Source: Magnaporthiopsis rhizophila
Taxonomy: Eukaryota > Ascomycota > Sordariomycetes > Magnaporthales > Magnaporthaceae
Direction of reading: 5' to 3'
Assembly: GCA_003049465.1 (NCBI GenBank)
Contig: PYSS01000183.1
Span: 4,044 to 48,034 of the forward strand
DNA length: 43,991 nucleotides
Notes under the pieces: model-generated
Databases searched by the model: none
What the model was told of the DNA's origin: nothing
What the model saw: the letters and a program-made list of their open reading frames with translations, nothing else
Translations under genes and position numbers: made by a program
Part shown: piece after piece, positions 1 through 8,656 of the stretch
How positions within the stretch are numbered: the stretch's first letter is position 1
Layout of the letters: each line of letters opens with the position of its first letter

Positions 1-23
1 GGGGGGGGGGGGGGGGGGGGGGG
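1..23. repeat. Poly-G tract at window start
   Basis: The first 23 bases are all G, followed by GT-rich sequence. No gene feature explains it. It looks like a contig edge where assembly stopped in a homopolymer, or a sequencing artefact. It does not resemble a fungal telomere repeat (TTAGGG). Confidence 0.9.
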
Positions 24-697
24 TGGTGTAGGTGGTGTGCGGTACGAACCCGTCAGCCCAGGCTGGGGGAATAATACATCAAATGACGGCAACCATCAAA
101 TTCATCTCTGCCGGGCAGGCTGTGCTGTCGTACTCTTGCGCCGCGATGTGCACAATGGCACCTACCTACCGACCTTTGGTCCTTATAAAAAGAGTTGTGC
201 CGCATGTGCTTACGTCTGGTTCCGGCTGCTTTCCAGTCCTTGTGATTGTTCAAATTTTTTTCATCTACGTCAGTTGATACTTCCCTTCTTTATTATTACT
301 GTTCCTTCTATTCTTACCTGCAGCACACAGATCGCACCTTCGACCATATCGTCACATCCCCCTTGTTCGCGTGCACACACATCTCTCACGTCCCCGCCGG
401 GCGCATTACTCTACAGCGCACAACGCGCCGGCGGGCAGGTTCGAGAATCAGACGTAGCCGTTTGCTGTTGCTGTTGCTGTTGCCCCGGGGTTGATAAGAG
501 CTCTGAACACAGTCATTCTCGTCTGTTCTTCCTTCCTTTTTCTTTTCCCCCTATAGGGATGTTCAAATTTCTCCTTGGGTACCTACCACCTACCAACCAT
601 CTCACCACACCCTTCTCGCAGGACGCTCCTGTCCCCCTTTCCTGTTCGCCGCGACGGCCTGGGTAATCAAACATCCCGCTAGCAGCCCACGACCGTC
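24..697. other. Upstream region of the BCS1-like gene
   Basis: This holds no convincing gene. A TATA-like element (TATAAAAA) lies at 184-191, about 510 bases before the BCS1-like start codon. It is followed by C/T-rich sequence typical of fungal leaders and a short GTTGCT repeat near 464-484. The distance from TATA to ATG would fit a long 5' UTR or an unseen leader intron. Open frames here have no recognisable content. Confidence 0.5.
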
Positions 698-2821
698 ATG
701 TCAAATACCTTGGCCGCCCTGGTCGGCGGCATGTCGCCGTCGGGCGTCTACCTGCAGGACATCCTGGACAAGGCGGCCCCCGGGCTCGGCTTCCTGCCGT
801 CGTTCCTGCGCACGTGGTTCAAGGTCGACATCAGCGGGTTTATAGGGTTGATCTCGCTGATGGGTCTCACGTCTACCGGGTTCGAGTTCCTCAAGCGCGT
901 CGCCGTCAAGCTGTCCTGGTGGATCACCCGCTTCTGCACCGCCTCGGTGTCCATCACGCCCAACGACCGGCTGAACCGCGAGGTGCTCAACTGGCTCGGC
1001 GCCATGGTGCTGACGCGCCAGGGCACGCGCATCCTGGCTGCGCGCTCCGAGACCATAGATGACGACTCGTGGGGGTGGCGCCAGATCACGGAACGCGACG
1101 ACTTCCGCCACGAGCGCCGCAAGCCCGTCGAGTACCTGCCCACCTTTGGCGCCACCTGGTTCGTCTACCAGATGAGGGTCTTCGTCGTGCGCCGAATCCC
1201 GCGGACGCCTAGTGCCCTGCCGCGGTTGCTGGGTGCCGATACTCCTGACGAGTACGCAGACGCCCCGAGCGGCAACGAGCCCCTGGTCGTCATGTGCCTT
1301 GGCCGCTCTGTCGAGCCCATCAAAAAGTTCTTGGAGGAGTGTCGCGACTTCTCCGACCTGCAGCGCGAGGAGTGCATTACCATCCGCGCCTGCAAGGGCC
1401 AGTACCATCAGTACAGTTGGGACACGACTATTCTCCGGCCTGTCCGGCCGCTCGAGACGGTTCACTTCGACGAGAAGATCAAAGAGGAGCTGGTGCGCGA
1501 TGTGGCAAACTACCTGCAGCCCGACACCAGGAGCTTCTACCACCAGCGCGGTATTCCGTATCGTAGGGGCTACCTCTTGCACGGTCCTCCGGGCACGGGC
1601 AAGACCTCACTCTCTCTCGCGCTCGCGGGCATCTTCCGACTCGAGCTGTACCTGCTGCATATCCCCAGCGTCAGCGGCGACAAGGAGCTCGAGACCCTGT
1701 TCACCTCGCTCCCCCCGCGCTGCATCGTCCTTCTCGAAGATATCGATGCTGTTGGCATAAGGCGCAAGCAGCTTGCTCTCAAGGACGACGATGACGACAA
1801 TGGCCTTGACGACAGCGACGATGATGACGACGAGATCGTCCTCCAACGCAACTCCCGCACGACCCTCTCGGGCCTGCTCAACGTTCTTGACGGTGTCGCT
1901 TCGCAGGAGGGCCGCATTGTGCTCATGACGAGCAACATGGCCGAGAAGCTTGACCCGGCGCTGGTTCGTCCAGGGCGCATCGACCGCAAGATCTTCCTGG
2001 GGAACATCAGCCAGGAATCTGCCCGCTTGATGTTCCTGCGGATGTATCGTCCTGCGGAGGAAGCCGAGCTGCCCGGAGCCGAGGATGAGAAGGGGGTGAA
2101 TGGAGCGCACAGGGTGGGAGAGAGTGGCAAAGGCGGCGAGAGCCAGGTGTCGGGACACGATATCCGCAGCGAGCCCGGATCCACAGCCCAACCAGAGCCA
2201 CAGCCGCGGTCTGCGCTGTTGGCAGCCATATTGAAGGAGAAGCCGAGGAGCACCGCCGTGGACATGTCGCCCGAAGCCCTCGCGCAACTGGCGACTGAAT
2301 TTTCGACCAAGATCCCCAATGTCACGTTCACCCCCGCCGTGTTGCAGGGCTACCTGCTTTCGCACAGGATCGACCCTGTGGACGCCGTCGAAAAGGCGGA
2401 GGCGTGGGTGACCGAGGAGCTGGCGTACATGGAAACCCAAAAGGCGATCGCCAAGAGTTTGCGTGAGCGCAGGGCAAGGATCAAGAAGAAGAAGCTCGAG
2501 GCGCTTAAGAAGCTCGCTTCAGAGGCCTCCTCGGCGCTATCGACCTCTGAATCTACGCCATCATCGCCGACTGCCGGCCCCAAGGCGAAGAAGCAAGAGA
2601 AGTCGAATGGAGGAGCCGCCACCACGACAAAAGAAAAGGGACCAGAGGCAGCAGCCGTGGTGACGAGCAATGGGGAGGACAGCACAAAGAACGAGAAGAA
2701 AGAGCCAGCGCCAGCCAAAGATACAACCGGGGCCGTGACGAATGGGGACAAGGGGGAGCAAGATGACTCCCCATCAAATCCCAAGACTAATGGCGAGGCG
2801 ACTTCTGTGAATGGGAACTAG
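698..2821 (+). CDS. BCS1-like mitochondrial AAA ATPase
   Basis: A 707-residue, intronless AAA ATPase of the BCS1 group. BCS1 proteins sit in the mitochondrial inner membrane, and the founding member inserts the Rieske protein into complex III; fungi carry many divergent paralogues of unclear role. A membrane-proximal BCS1_N-type region (about residues 30-250) contains a hydrophobic stretch near 46-65. The AAA core follows: Walker A G-P-P-G-T-G-K-T at 296-303, Walker B C-I-V-L-L-E-D-I-D at 342-350, then the second region of homology with L-V-R-P-G-R-I-D. An acidic Asp/Glu-rich insert of about 20 residues separates Walker B from this region. The last ~130 residues are a charged, low-complexity Lys/Ser/Ala/Glu tail absent from the core family, so this is more likely a paralogue than the true BCS1 orthologue. 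The ATG is the first in the frame. Confidence 0.9.
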   Translation: MSNTLAALVGGMSPSGVYLQDILDKAAPGLGFLPSFLRTWFKVDISGFIGLISLMGLTSTGFEFLKRVAVKLSWWITRFCTASVSITPNDRLNREVLNWLGAMVLTRQGTRILAARSETIDDDSWGWRQITERDDFRHERRKPVEYLPTFGATWFVYQMRVFVVRRIPRTPSALPRLLGADTPDEYADAPSGNEPLVVMCLGRSVEPIKKFLEECRDFSDLQREECITIRACKGQYHQYSWDTTILRPVRPLETVHFDEKIKEELVRDVANYLQPDTRSFYHQRGIPYRRGYLLHGPPGTGKTSLSLALAGIFRLELYLLHIPSVSGDKELETLFTSLPPRCIVLLEDIDAVGIRRKQLALKDDDDDNGLDDSDDDDDEIVLQRNSRTTLSGLLNVLDGVASQEGRIVLMTSNMAEKLDPALVRPGRIDRKIFLGNISQESARLMFLRMYRPAEEAELPGAEDEKGVNGAHRVGESGKGGESQVSGHDIRSEPGSTAQPEPQPRSALLAAILKEKPRSTAVDMSPEALAQLATEFSTKIPNVTFTPAVLQGYLLSHRIDPVDAVEKAEAWVTEELAYMETQKAIAKSLRERRARIKKKKLEALKKLASEASSALSTSESTPSSPTAGPKAKKQEKSNGGAATTTKEKGPEAAAVVTSNGEDSTKNEKKEPAPAKDTTGAVTNGDKGEQDDSPSNPKTNGEATSVNGN

Positions 2822-3637
2822 AGAGCGCGAAGCCAGCTGGCCGAAGCAAGCGACTGCTTACCAGACATCATGGTTGCGCAGGAGGATGTTTTTTGGACTC
2901 TTCTTTTCTCCTGACAGTGATGACGGCATAGGCGGTAACATAGCGTAACCACATAAATGACTAGCCAGAAATAGAGTGAGCGGTGAAAAGCAAGAGAGGA
3001 ATGCGGAACTAGGTAGTAATTATAGGCGTAGATCGGCCATAGGTTCGCTCATGTGACTGGTGAACTCCCCTCCGTCTGATGCCACGCGAATCGCATCACC
3101 TAGCCTGTGACGAATGGCCGACTCTTGAATCGTCGTGGGCCTTGCCAAGAGAGGGTGTCGGCGCTAATGGTGTCTTTCAGACTCTGAGGCCATGAATATC
3201 AATGGTAACGAGTCTTGTTTTCGGCGACAAAAGCTGTGGGAGACCTTTCTAGGAAAAGGTCGCTCCCCGAAAGATAGCCCTCGTGCTCGTATCTCCTGTC
3301 GAGGGCGCCGAGCGAGAGGGTCGGGTTAAATGCTCCAAAATGCCAACAATCACGGCAAAGCAGACTGGAGCGAGTCTTGCAACAGCGCGGCCGCAACCGA
3401 GGCCCATTCTCGAAACGCAACATGGCATTGTGGGGTCATAGGCCAGCCCAAATATGGAGCTGACGGAAGTAGTTGAGGTGTTCGCGACCACGGAACCCTG
3501 GCTAGAAAGAAACCTCCTATTCATCGCGACCGGGTAGCCGTGAATGGGTAGTGAGGCGTCGAAAATGGGAAAACCGTCCCGAGCGTTGGGATTATAGACG
3601 AACGAGGCGACGGCTCGCAAGGAATCCGTATGTGCGA
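2822..3637. other. Convergent intergenic region
   Basis: This spacer separates the 3' ends of the BCS1-like gene (+) and the CHORD-like gene (-) and should hold both 3' UTRs. A minus-strand open frame of about 123 codons (3249-3620) has no family features or clear splice partners and was not accepted as a gene. Confidence 0.5.
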
Positions 3638-4590
3638 TTATAGCTCCTGGGCGTGGGTTATAGGCTCACCCTTGGCCTGCAATCCTCCATAAGGCTCTTG
3701 GAAGCCGTAGTCGGAAGCCGCCACGACCGTCTTCACCTCCTGGTAAATAGCAGCCCCGACTACCGCCTGGCCGTTGCCGACCGCAGCTTCGAACTCTACC
3801 TCATCTTCGAGCTCCGCCGGAGGATCCTCGTCGATGTCGTCGTCGATGGTGACTAGAGGTGCGGCAACCTCGACTACGCTATCATCGTCCTCGTCGTCGT
3901 CCTCGCTATCGTCCCGCACGTCGATGGCATCCTTTGCGTATGCCCCTTGTCCGCCATCAACGCCTCCGTCGAGCCGGCTGCGCTTGACACCGCCGCTCTC
4001 GGAGAGCTCGGTCGAGACGTGGTAGTCTATCTGACACCCAGCGTCGTCGGCTCGCTTGCCGCAGCAGTCCCAGTAGAACCCTTCGGGGTGCTCTTGGATG
4101 TTCTCGGGGGTGTCTATAGGGCCCCAAGCGCTCGGGTCCATTGTGTGCTCGTCCCATAGGCCACACTCGAGGTCGGGCTCGAGCTCGCCTAGAAGCGTTA
4201 ACGGCTCAGCAGAGGTCCTTGTGGCGCCACTGGATGGGCGTTAATAGGTGCAGTGCAGGCAGGGTGCGAAATCTTACCCTCGTGGTACTTGCACGCGTCG
4301 TGCCGATTGCGGCTCGCGAAGAAGGGGCGCTCACAGCGCTCGCAGTTGAACAGGTCGGCGGCGGCGGCGACGCTGGCGCTCGGAGGGGTCTTGCGCTTCC
4401 TGCTCGGCATGGGCGCGACGCCGACAATCTCGACCTCGTCCTCGTCCTCGTCATATTCGTCGGCGGGCGATGGCGGAGCCTGCAAGAGGTCGACCAAGTC
4501 GATGGCGCGGGCCAAGGTGGACGGCTCATTGCATATCGCTAGCAGAACCGTGTGCGCCACTCCCCTGGGCAGGGCTTTGATGCGATCCAT
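3638..4590 (-). CDS. CHORD-like zinc-binding protein, two exons
   Basis: Exon 1 is 4590-4278 and exon 2 is 4188-3638; the 89-base intron (4277-4189) has GT/AG ends. Splicing gives 287 residues and joins two halves of one zinc-binding module. Exon 1 supplies C-E-R-C followed by R-H-D-A-C-K-Y-H-E-G. Exon 2 supplies W-D-C-C-G and then G-C-Q-I-D-Y-H. This spacing (CxxC, CxYHxG, WxCC, GC, H) resembles one CHORD zinc-binding repeat; true CHORD proteins usually have two and act as Hsp90 co-chaperones. Here there is one degenerate copy, so that function is not assured. The N-terminal part has a short helical segment and an acidic Asp/Glu patch. The C-terminal ~100 residues are acidic and probably disordered. 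The frame is open upstream to 4695, so a start at 4695 or a further 5' exon is possible; I chose the Met of M-D-R-I-K. Confidence 0.72.
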
Positions 4591-5277
4591 GTCGCGCGGG
4601 CTCGTCGGTGTATGGCGAACACGCCTGTCCAAAAAAGTGTAGCAAGGGCAGCAGATGGTCCAGATGCAAGCGCCTCCCGGGTCGGCAGAGATCAATGCAC
4701 GAGGATTGGGTGTTGCGGGAGAGGACTGATGTAAATTTTGGGTTTTAAAAAAAAAACCAAAAAAAAAAACCAGAAGCCTCCGTCGCCGGGACGGCGAGAC
4801 GTCCGTTTCCGGTTTGCCTTGCCATTCCGTCGCGCCAACCTTCTGCCCCCAATCTGGACGTCGATTGACCCCTGCGTCAGCTTATCGATACAGTTGATGT
4901 GATCCAGCGGGGGCGGGCAGGCACCAGGGGCCCTTGCATGGGCTCCCCGTGCGGGCTTGCCGACCAACACGATCCACACCCCGCTGCTCTCCCGACATGG
5001 TGGAGTTCGGGGGCTGATCCAGACCCCATCCATTGCTGCACTCATCACGCCATGCATTCATGCATCAGGACGAGAGGCACAATATAGAGGGAGATTTTGA
5101 TGAAGGAGCACGTACAACCTAATCTTTGCCCTTGCTTATGTGACACTATTCGTTGACAAGCCTTGAAGGTAGAGACTGCCGGATTATCAACACCTTTTTA
5201 CCCTTTGTGGTCTACCCCAACCTTGGGCAGATCGCTGGAAAACTGATGCCTCGTTGTCTTGCGCCCTGAAAAGCAGG

Positions 5278-5303
5278 ACAACAACAACAACAACAACAAC
5301 AAC
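5278..5303. repeat. (CAA)n microsatellite
   Basis: About eight tandem CAA units in intergenic DNA downstream of the unknown gene at 5727-6389. Confidence 0.85.
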
Positions 5304-5470
5304 CACCAAATCCACCTCACCAGTCTCAAAACAACAGGCGCCAATGATCCTCCGATGGGTATCTCGATGCTCTAATACAAAATGCGCTCGATATGACCGC
5401 GTCCGAAACCAGATACAATACACCTCCTTGGAGGGGCCTAGCAGAGAAGGAGAAAACAAGTACAAAATAC

Positions 5471-5497
5471 AAAAAAAAAAAAAAAAAAAAAAAAAAA
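5471..5497. repeat. Poly-A tract, 27 bases
   Basis: An uninterrupted run of 27 A's in intergenic DNA, about 170 bases downstream of a (CAA)n run. It is a simple repeat and is likely to vary in length. Confidence 0.9.
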
Positions 5498-5726
5498 TTG
5501 CTGAGATAAAGAGAAATGTGCTCCCCGTGCATTCGTACCACCCCTTGCCGATACGGCGAGCTCAAGTGGATGGCGTACCTGGTAGGTATCTCGGCTGGTG
5601 ATGGCGCAGCCTGGGCCAGCCAGCGCTGCTTGTGTCCTTGGGTCGTCGGTCAGGGCGCTTGCGTCTCCGATATGAGAGAATAGGCCAGCATGGCCAACCG
5701 TCTAGCGCCCGAGCCGATGGCATTTC

Positions 5727-6389
5727 TCAGCGCGCATGGGCGCGCGCGAGGGCTACCTTCCGGAGCGCGGCCGGGTCGCGCAGGTCCTCGACGCTCCTGA
5801 ACATGACGCCGCCCGACATCAGGTCGACATCGTCAACCTCGTCGTCATCCTGGCGCCTGGAGCGTCTGGTCAGGTAGCCCGAATCTCTCAGGTCTGCGAG
5901 GCTTTTGAAGACGGTCCCGGAAGACGTTGGGTCGAGCTCTTGGGGCTCGAGCCAGGCATCTGGGTATCCGGTGCGGCAGCGGGTGAGAGGGGAGGAGGAG
6001 GCCGAGTCTTGCGCCTCTGTCGGGTGGTGGCCAGAGAAAGCGGCGGGGGAGGGCATCGCCGAGGCGCCGTCGTCGTGGGTGGGATATTGTGTCGGGCTGG
6101 ACAGGTCTTCCCAGCCGTAGAAGAGGGCGCCAGAGGACGTGGTGCCGGGTCTTGTGTTGCTTCTCTTCTCCGCCGCTTGAGTGGATGACGGCTGCGGCGC
6201 GGGTACCTCGAGACTCTCTTCGGGAGACAGAACGGGGACAAGCGACTCGTCGTCCGCGAAGCAGTCTTCATTCTCAAGAGTGCGGCGCTCTGATCTGACG
6301 GATGACGACTGGGAGCTTGTGGACGTTTCCTTGAGCCGCTGGCAGCGCGTAGCGCGGCTCTTGCTAGAAAACAACCCTAGAGATGCCAT
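5727..6389 (-). CDS. Unknown disordered protein with three SG-x-F/DL motif copies
   Basis: A 220-residue intronless frame starting with an ATG at 6389. I do not recognise the family. It is Ser/Pro/Asp-rich and probably disordered, with no signal peptide or membrane segment. A short motif recurs three times: S-S-G-A-L-F-Y-G-W-E-D-L-S-S at 85-98, S-S-G-T-V-F-K-S-L-A-D-L-R-D at 156-169, and S-G-G-V-M-F-R-S-V-E-D-L-R-D at 192-205. The consensus is SSGx(L/V/M)Fxxx.DLRD. Conservation of this motif in otherwise variable sequence argues that the frame is translated and that the motif is a docking or interaction element. A TATATAT stretch lies about 205 bases upstream, near 6596-6604. The function is unknown. 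Confidence 0.6.
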   Translation of the reverse strand: MASLGLFSSKSRATRCQRLKETSTSSQSSSVRSERRTLENEDCFADDESLVPVLSPEESLEVPAPQPSSTQAAEKRSNTRPGTTSSGALFYGWEDLSSPTQYPTHDDGASAMPSPAAFSGHHPTEAQDSASSSPLTRCRTGYPDAWLEPQELDPTSSGTVFKSLADLRDSGYLTRRSRRQDDDEVDDVDLMSGGVMFRSVEDLRDPAALRKVALARAHAR

Positions 6390-7622
6390 GTCGATGATTG
6401 TCTGGAATAATCTGTTCTCGCTTGTGCAGATATCCCTTGGCTACGAGTCCTGCTTGCTTTGACTTGCTACGACAGTGCTGACTTGGGAGACGAGACGGTG
6501 GTAGAATATGGCTTCTGTGGATTCTTGCTGTGGATTTGGGTGTTGGCGGAAGGGCTGAGAAGTGGCCCCAGAGGAACAACAGCAGGATGGGCTCGTGATA
6601 TATATGTCAGAGCGAGGTGCCGGAGATGGGAATAAACAGCTACCGGTCCGTCTTCAATTTTATTCGAGAGTAACCCGGTCCACCTTTCTCCGGTAAACTC
6701 GTGCCCGTGGTTCCCAATAGCTTTGGTGAATTTAAGTCTCCTTTTGGAAGCCTACTATTGAACCGGAGATACGATTGAATCCAGCCCAGGAAGTCAGGTC
6801 CCCATTCCCCCAAGCCACGCCGCTGAGCTTCTGTGCAGTTGTTACCTATTCTCTAGTCGTTCGAGTAGAATGTCGACCTAGCAAGGCGTCGATATGGGTT
6901 CGGAGGTGCCATGGGCTGCGGGCGGACGCAGTCCAACGATGACCGCTGCGCTGTGCCTGGGGGACTGAGGAGTTTATGGAGCTTTCTCCAAGGATACTTT
7001 TCTCGAGAGACGGTTGTGGAAGATGGGCTGAGGTGCCCGAGGTTGCAGACAATATAGTTCAGGGGCGCGCCTCATTGGCGCTGTCCCGACCCGAAGCCTC
7101 CGTGAAAAGGCCAAGGCTGAAACCTTGACAAATTTGTGACCCCTGAAGTCTACCGTGAGAAGCTTACACCTAAAGTGAATGAAGACAGCCAGAGGCGTTG
7201 CAAAACCATGGTAGCACGCCGTCTCTGAACGCTTTGGGGCCCGGTGATTTAACTTGCAGCGGAACGTTTCCGAGATATTCCATTATGGTTCAGGCTCACC
7301 AGGGCTGGTGTATACACCAGGCGAGAGTCAGGTATGACTGACTGGAGATAGTTGGTGGACGCTATTGTATTGGATAGGGTCTTGGGAAAATGGAAATGGA
7401 CAAGTATAGCTACAAATTCGTCGGGGAAATAACTACAACGAAAGTCGGGGAGATGCAACTACCATCACTAGAGCAATGCCGGCATTGTTAAGCGGTGATT
7501 CGTGCGGGGCAATATATCTGTCGCTCCTCTGCCCAGGGTAAACTTGAAGCCGCAGCTGGTGGAGGAGAGGCTGTCGGGTCAGGCGGCGCTGCGCCGGGAG
7601 CACGCGCTGAGGGTGGCGGCGG
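6390..7622. other. Intergenic region
   Basis: This runs between the start of the unknown minus-strand gene and the 3' end of the secreted esterase. It should hold the promoter of the former and the 3' UTR of the latter. No frame here has recognisable protein features and no repeat stands out. Confidence 0.5.
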
Positions 7623-8656
7623 TCAAGCAGCTGGATCAAGATGAGCTGGCCCGACGGCGCCTGGCGGGGGTGGGCCGGTCGGTGGCGGCGGTGCGCCCGG
7701 TGCCTCGTGAGAGGCGGCAAAGCGGCGGCGGGTACGGACAGCGCGGGGTTTGGGCGCGCTCTCGGTCTTCTTGACTTGGTCTAGTACAAACTGCGTGGCC
7801 GCCTGGCCCTGGGTGTCGACGTAGGTGAGGTGCACCTCGAGATCGGGTCCGTTGTCGCAGAACATGTCGCCGGCACTGCAGAAGCTGACCATGCGAGATG
7901 CCAGAGCGCCGCATCCTGCGAGGTTTCCTCGTGGGAAAACCTGCGTCGTTTGTCAGCTCCCGGCTCGACGGGCCATTTTTTTTTTCAATAAGCCAGACGC
8001 CTTCAAGTGCTCCGGAAACTCACTCCATCTTTGGTGGCATTGCCCTTGTTGAAAGGGGCAGACGCGTTTCTAGAGGGGTCGCCCATCATCACCACGGCGG
8101 CGACTGAAGAGGCGAGGCGCACCTGATCGTCAGCACAGCACGCAAAACATCAAAGAGAAGTGTCGGAACGAAACTACTCACTTTTACTGGCCTTGTCCTC
8201 GGGGAGGGCAGACGTCTTGTCGAAGGTGGTCTCGCTAGCACCGCACACGATATCGGCAGAGATATGTGCACCCTGTGAGTAACCCATGAGCACAATCTTG
8301 CTGTTAGGGCACGCGGCAGAATAGTCGTTGATAAGGTTGGTCATGGCCACGAGGCCGGCCTTCTGAGACGCCTTGTAGTCGCTCAGCTTGGCAGGGTAGT
8401 CGACTGCGACAAAGTCGGATCCGGGAATCTTGGAGACCAGGTCGTTGGCCAGTTTGCCCAAGAAACCCGGTCCAGGCGGCTCCTCGCTGGCGCGCGCCAC
8501 GATCATATGCACGCCCGACACGCAGGTGATATTGGCTGGGCGAGCTGGGGGTGGTGACTGTTGGGCGCTGGCAGTCGGCAGCACTAAAAGACAGCAGCCG
8601 GCTGCTGCCAAGAGAGCGCCAGAAAGGCGCCTCGGGAGTGGCGGATGCATCGCCAA
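7623..8656 (-). CDS. Secreted CE5 acetylxylan esterase / cutinase family protein
   Basis: Exons are 8656-8182, 8103-8024 and 7940-7623; the introns are 78 and 83 bases with GT/AG ends. The 290-residue product is a carbohydrate-esterase family 5 serine hydrolase. A signal peptide ends near residue 31 (A-S-A, then Q-Q). The nucleophile is S127 in G-Y-S-Q-G; the catalytic Asp lies in C-S-A-G-D-M-F-C-D and the His in L-E-V-H-L-T-Y. V-D-Y-P-A and V-V-M-M-G-D-P-S are family signatures. The G-D-M-F-C-D context favours acetylxylan esterase over true cutinase, so deacetylation of plant xylan outside the cell is the likely job. The last ~45 residues are an Arg- then Pro/Gly-rich tail unusual for the family; it resembles a linker, but no cellulose-binding module follows. 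A TATA element is at 8796-8803. Confidence 0.88.

Larger units (their letters stand above)
4591..5726. other. Intergenic region with simple repeats
   Basis: This lies between the start of the CHORD-like gene and the 3' end of the next minus-strand gene. It contains A-rich tracts at about 4747-4770, a (CAA)n run at about 5278-5303 and a 27-A run at 5471-5497. No coding sequence is supported: the open frames run through the simple repeats. Confidence 0.6.

Noticed and set aside
37..666. 209-codon plus-strand frame before the BCS1-like gene
   Set aside because: It lies in the promoter/leader, with a Cys run from the GTTGCT repeat and no domain.
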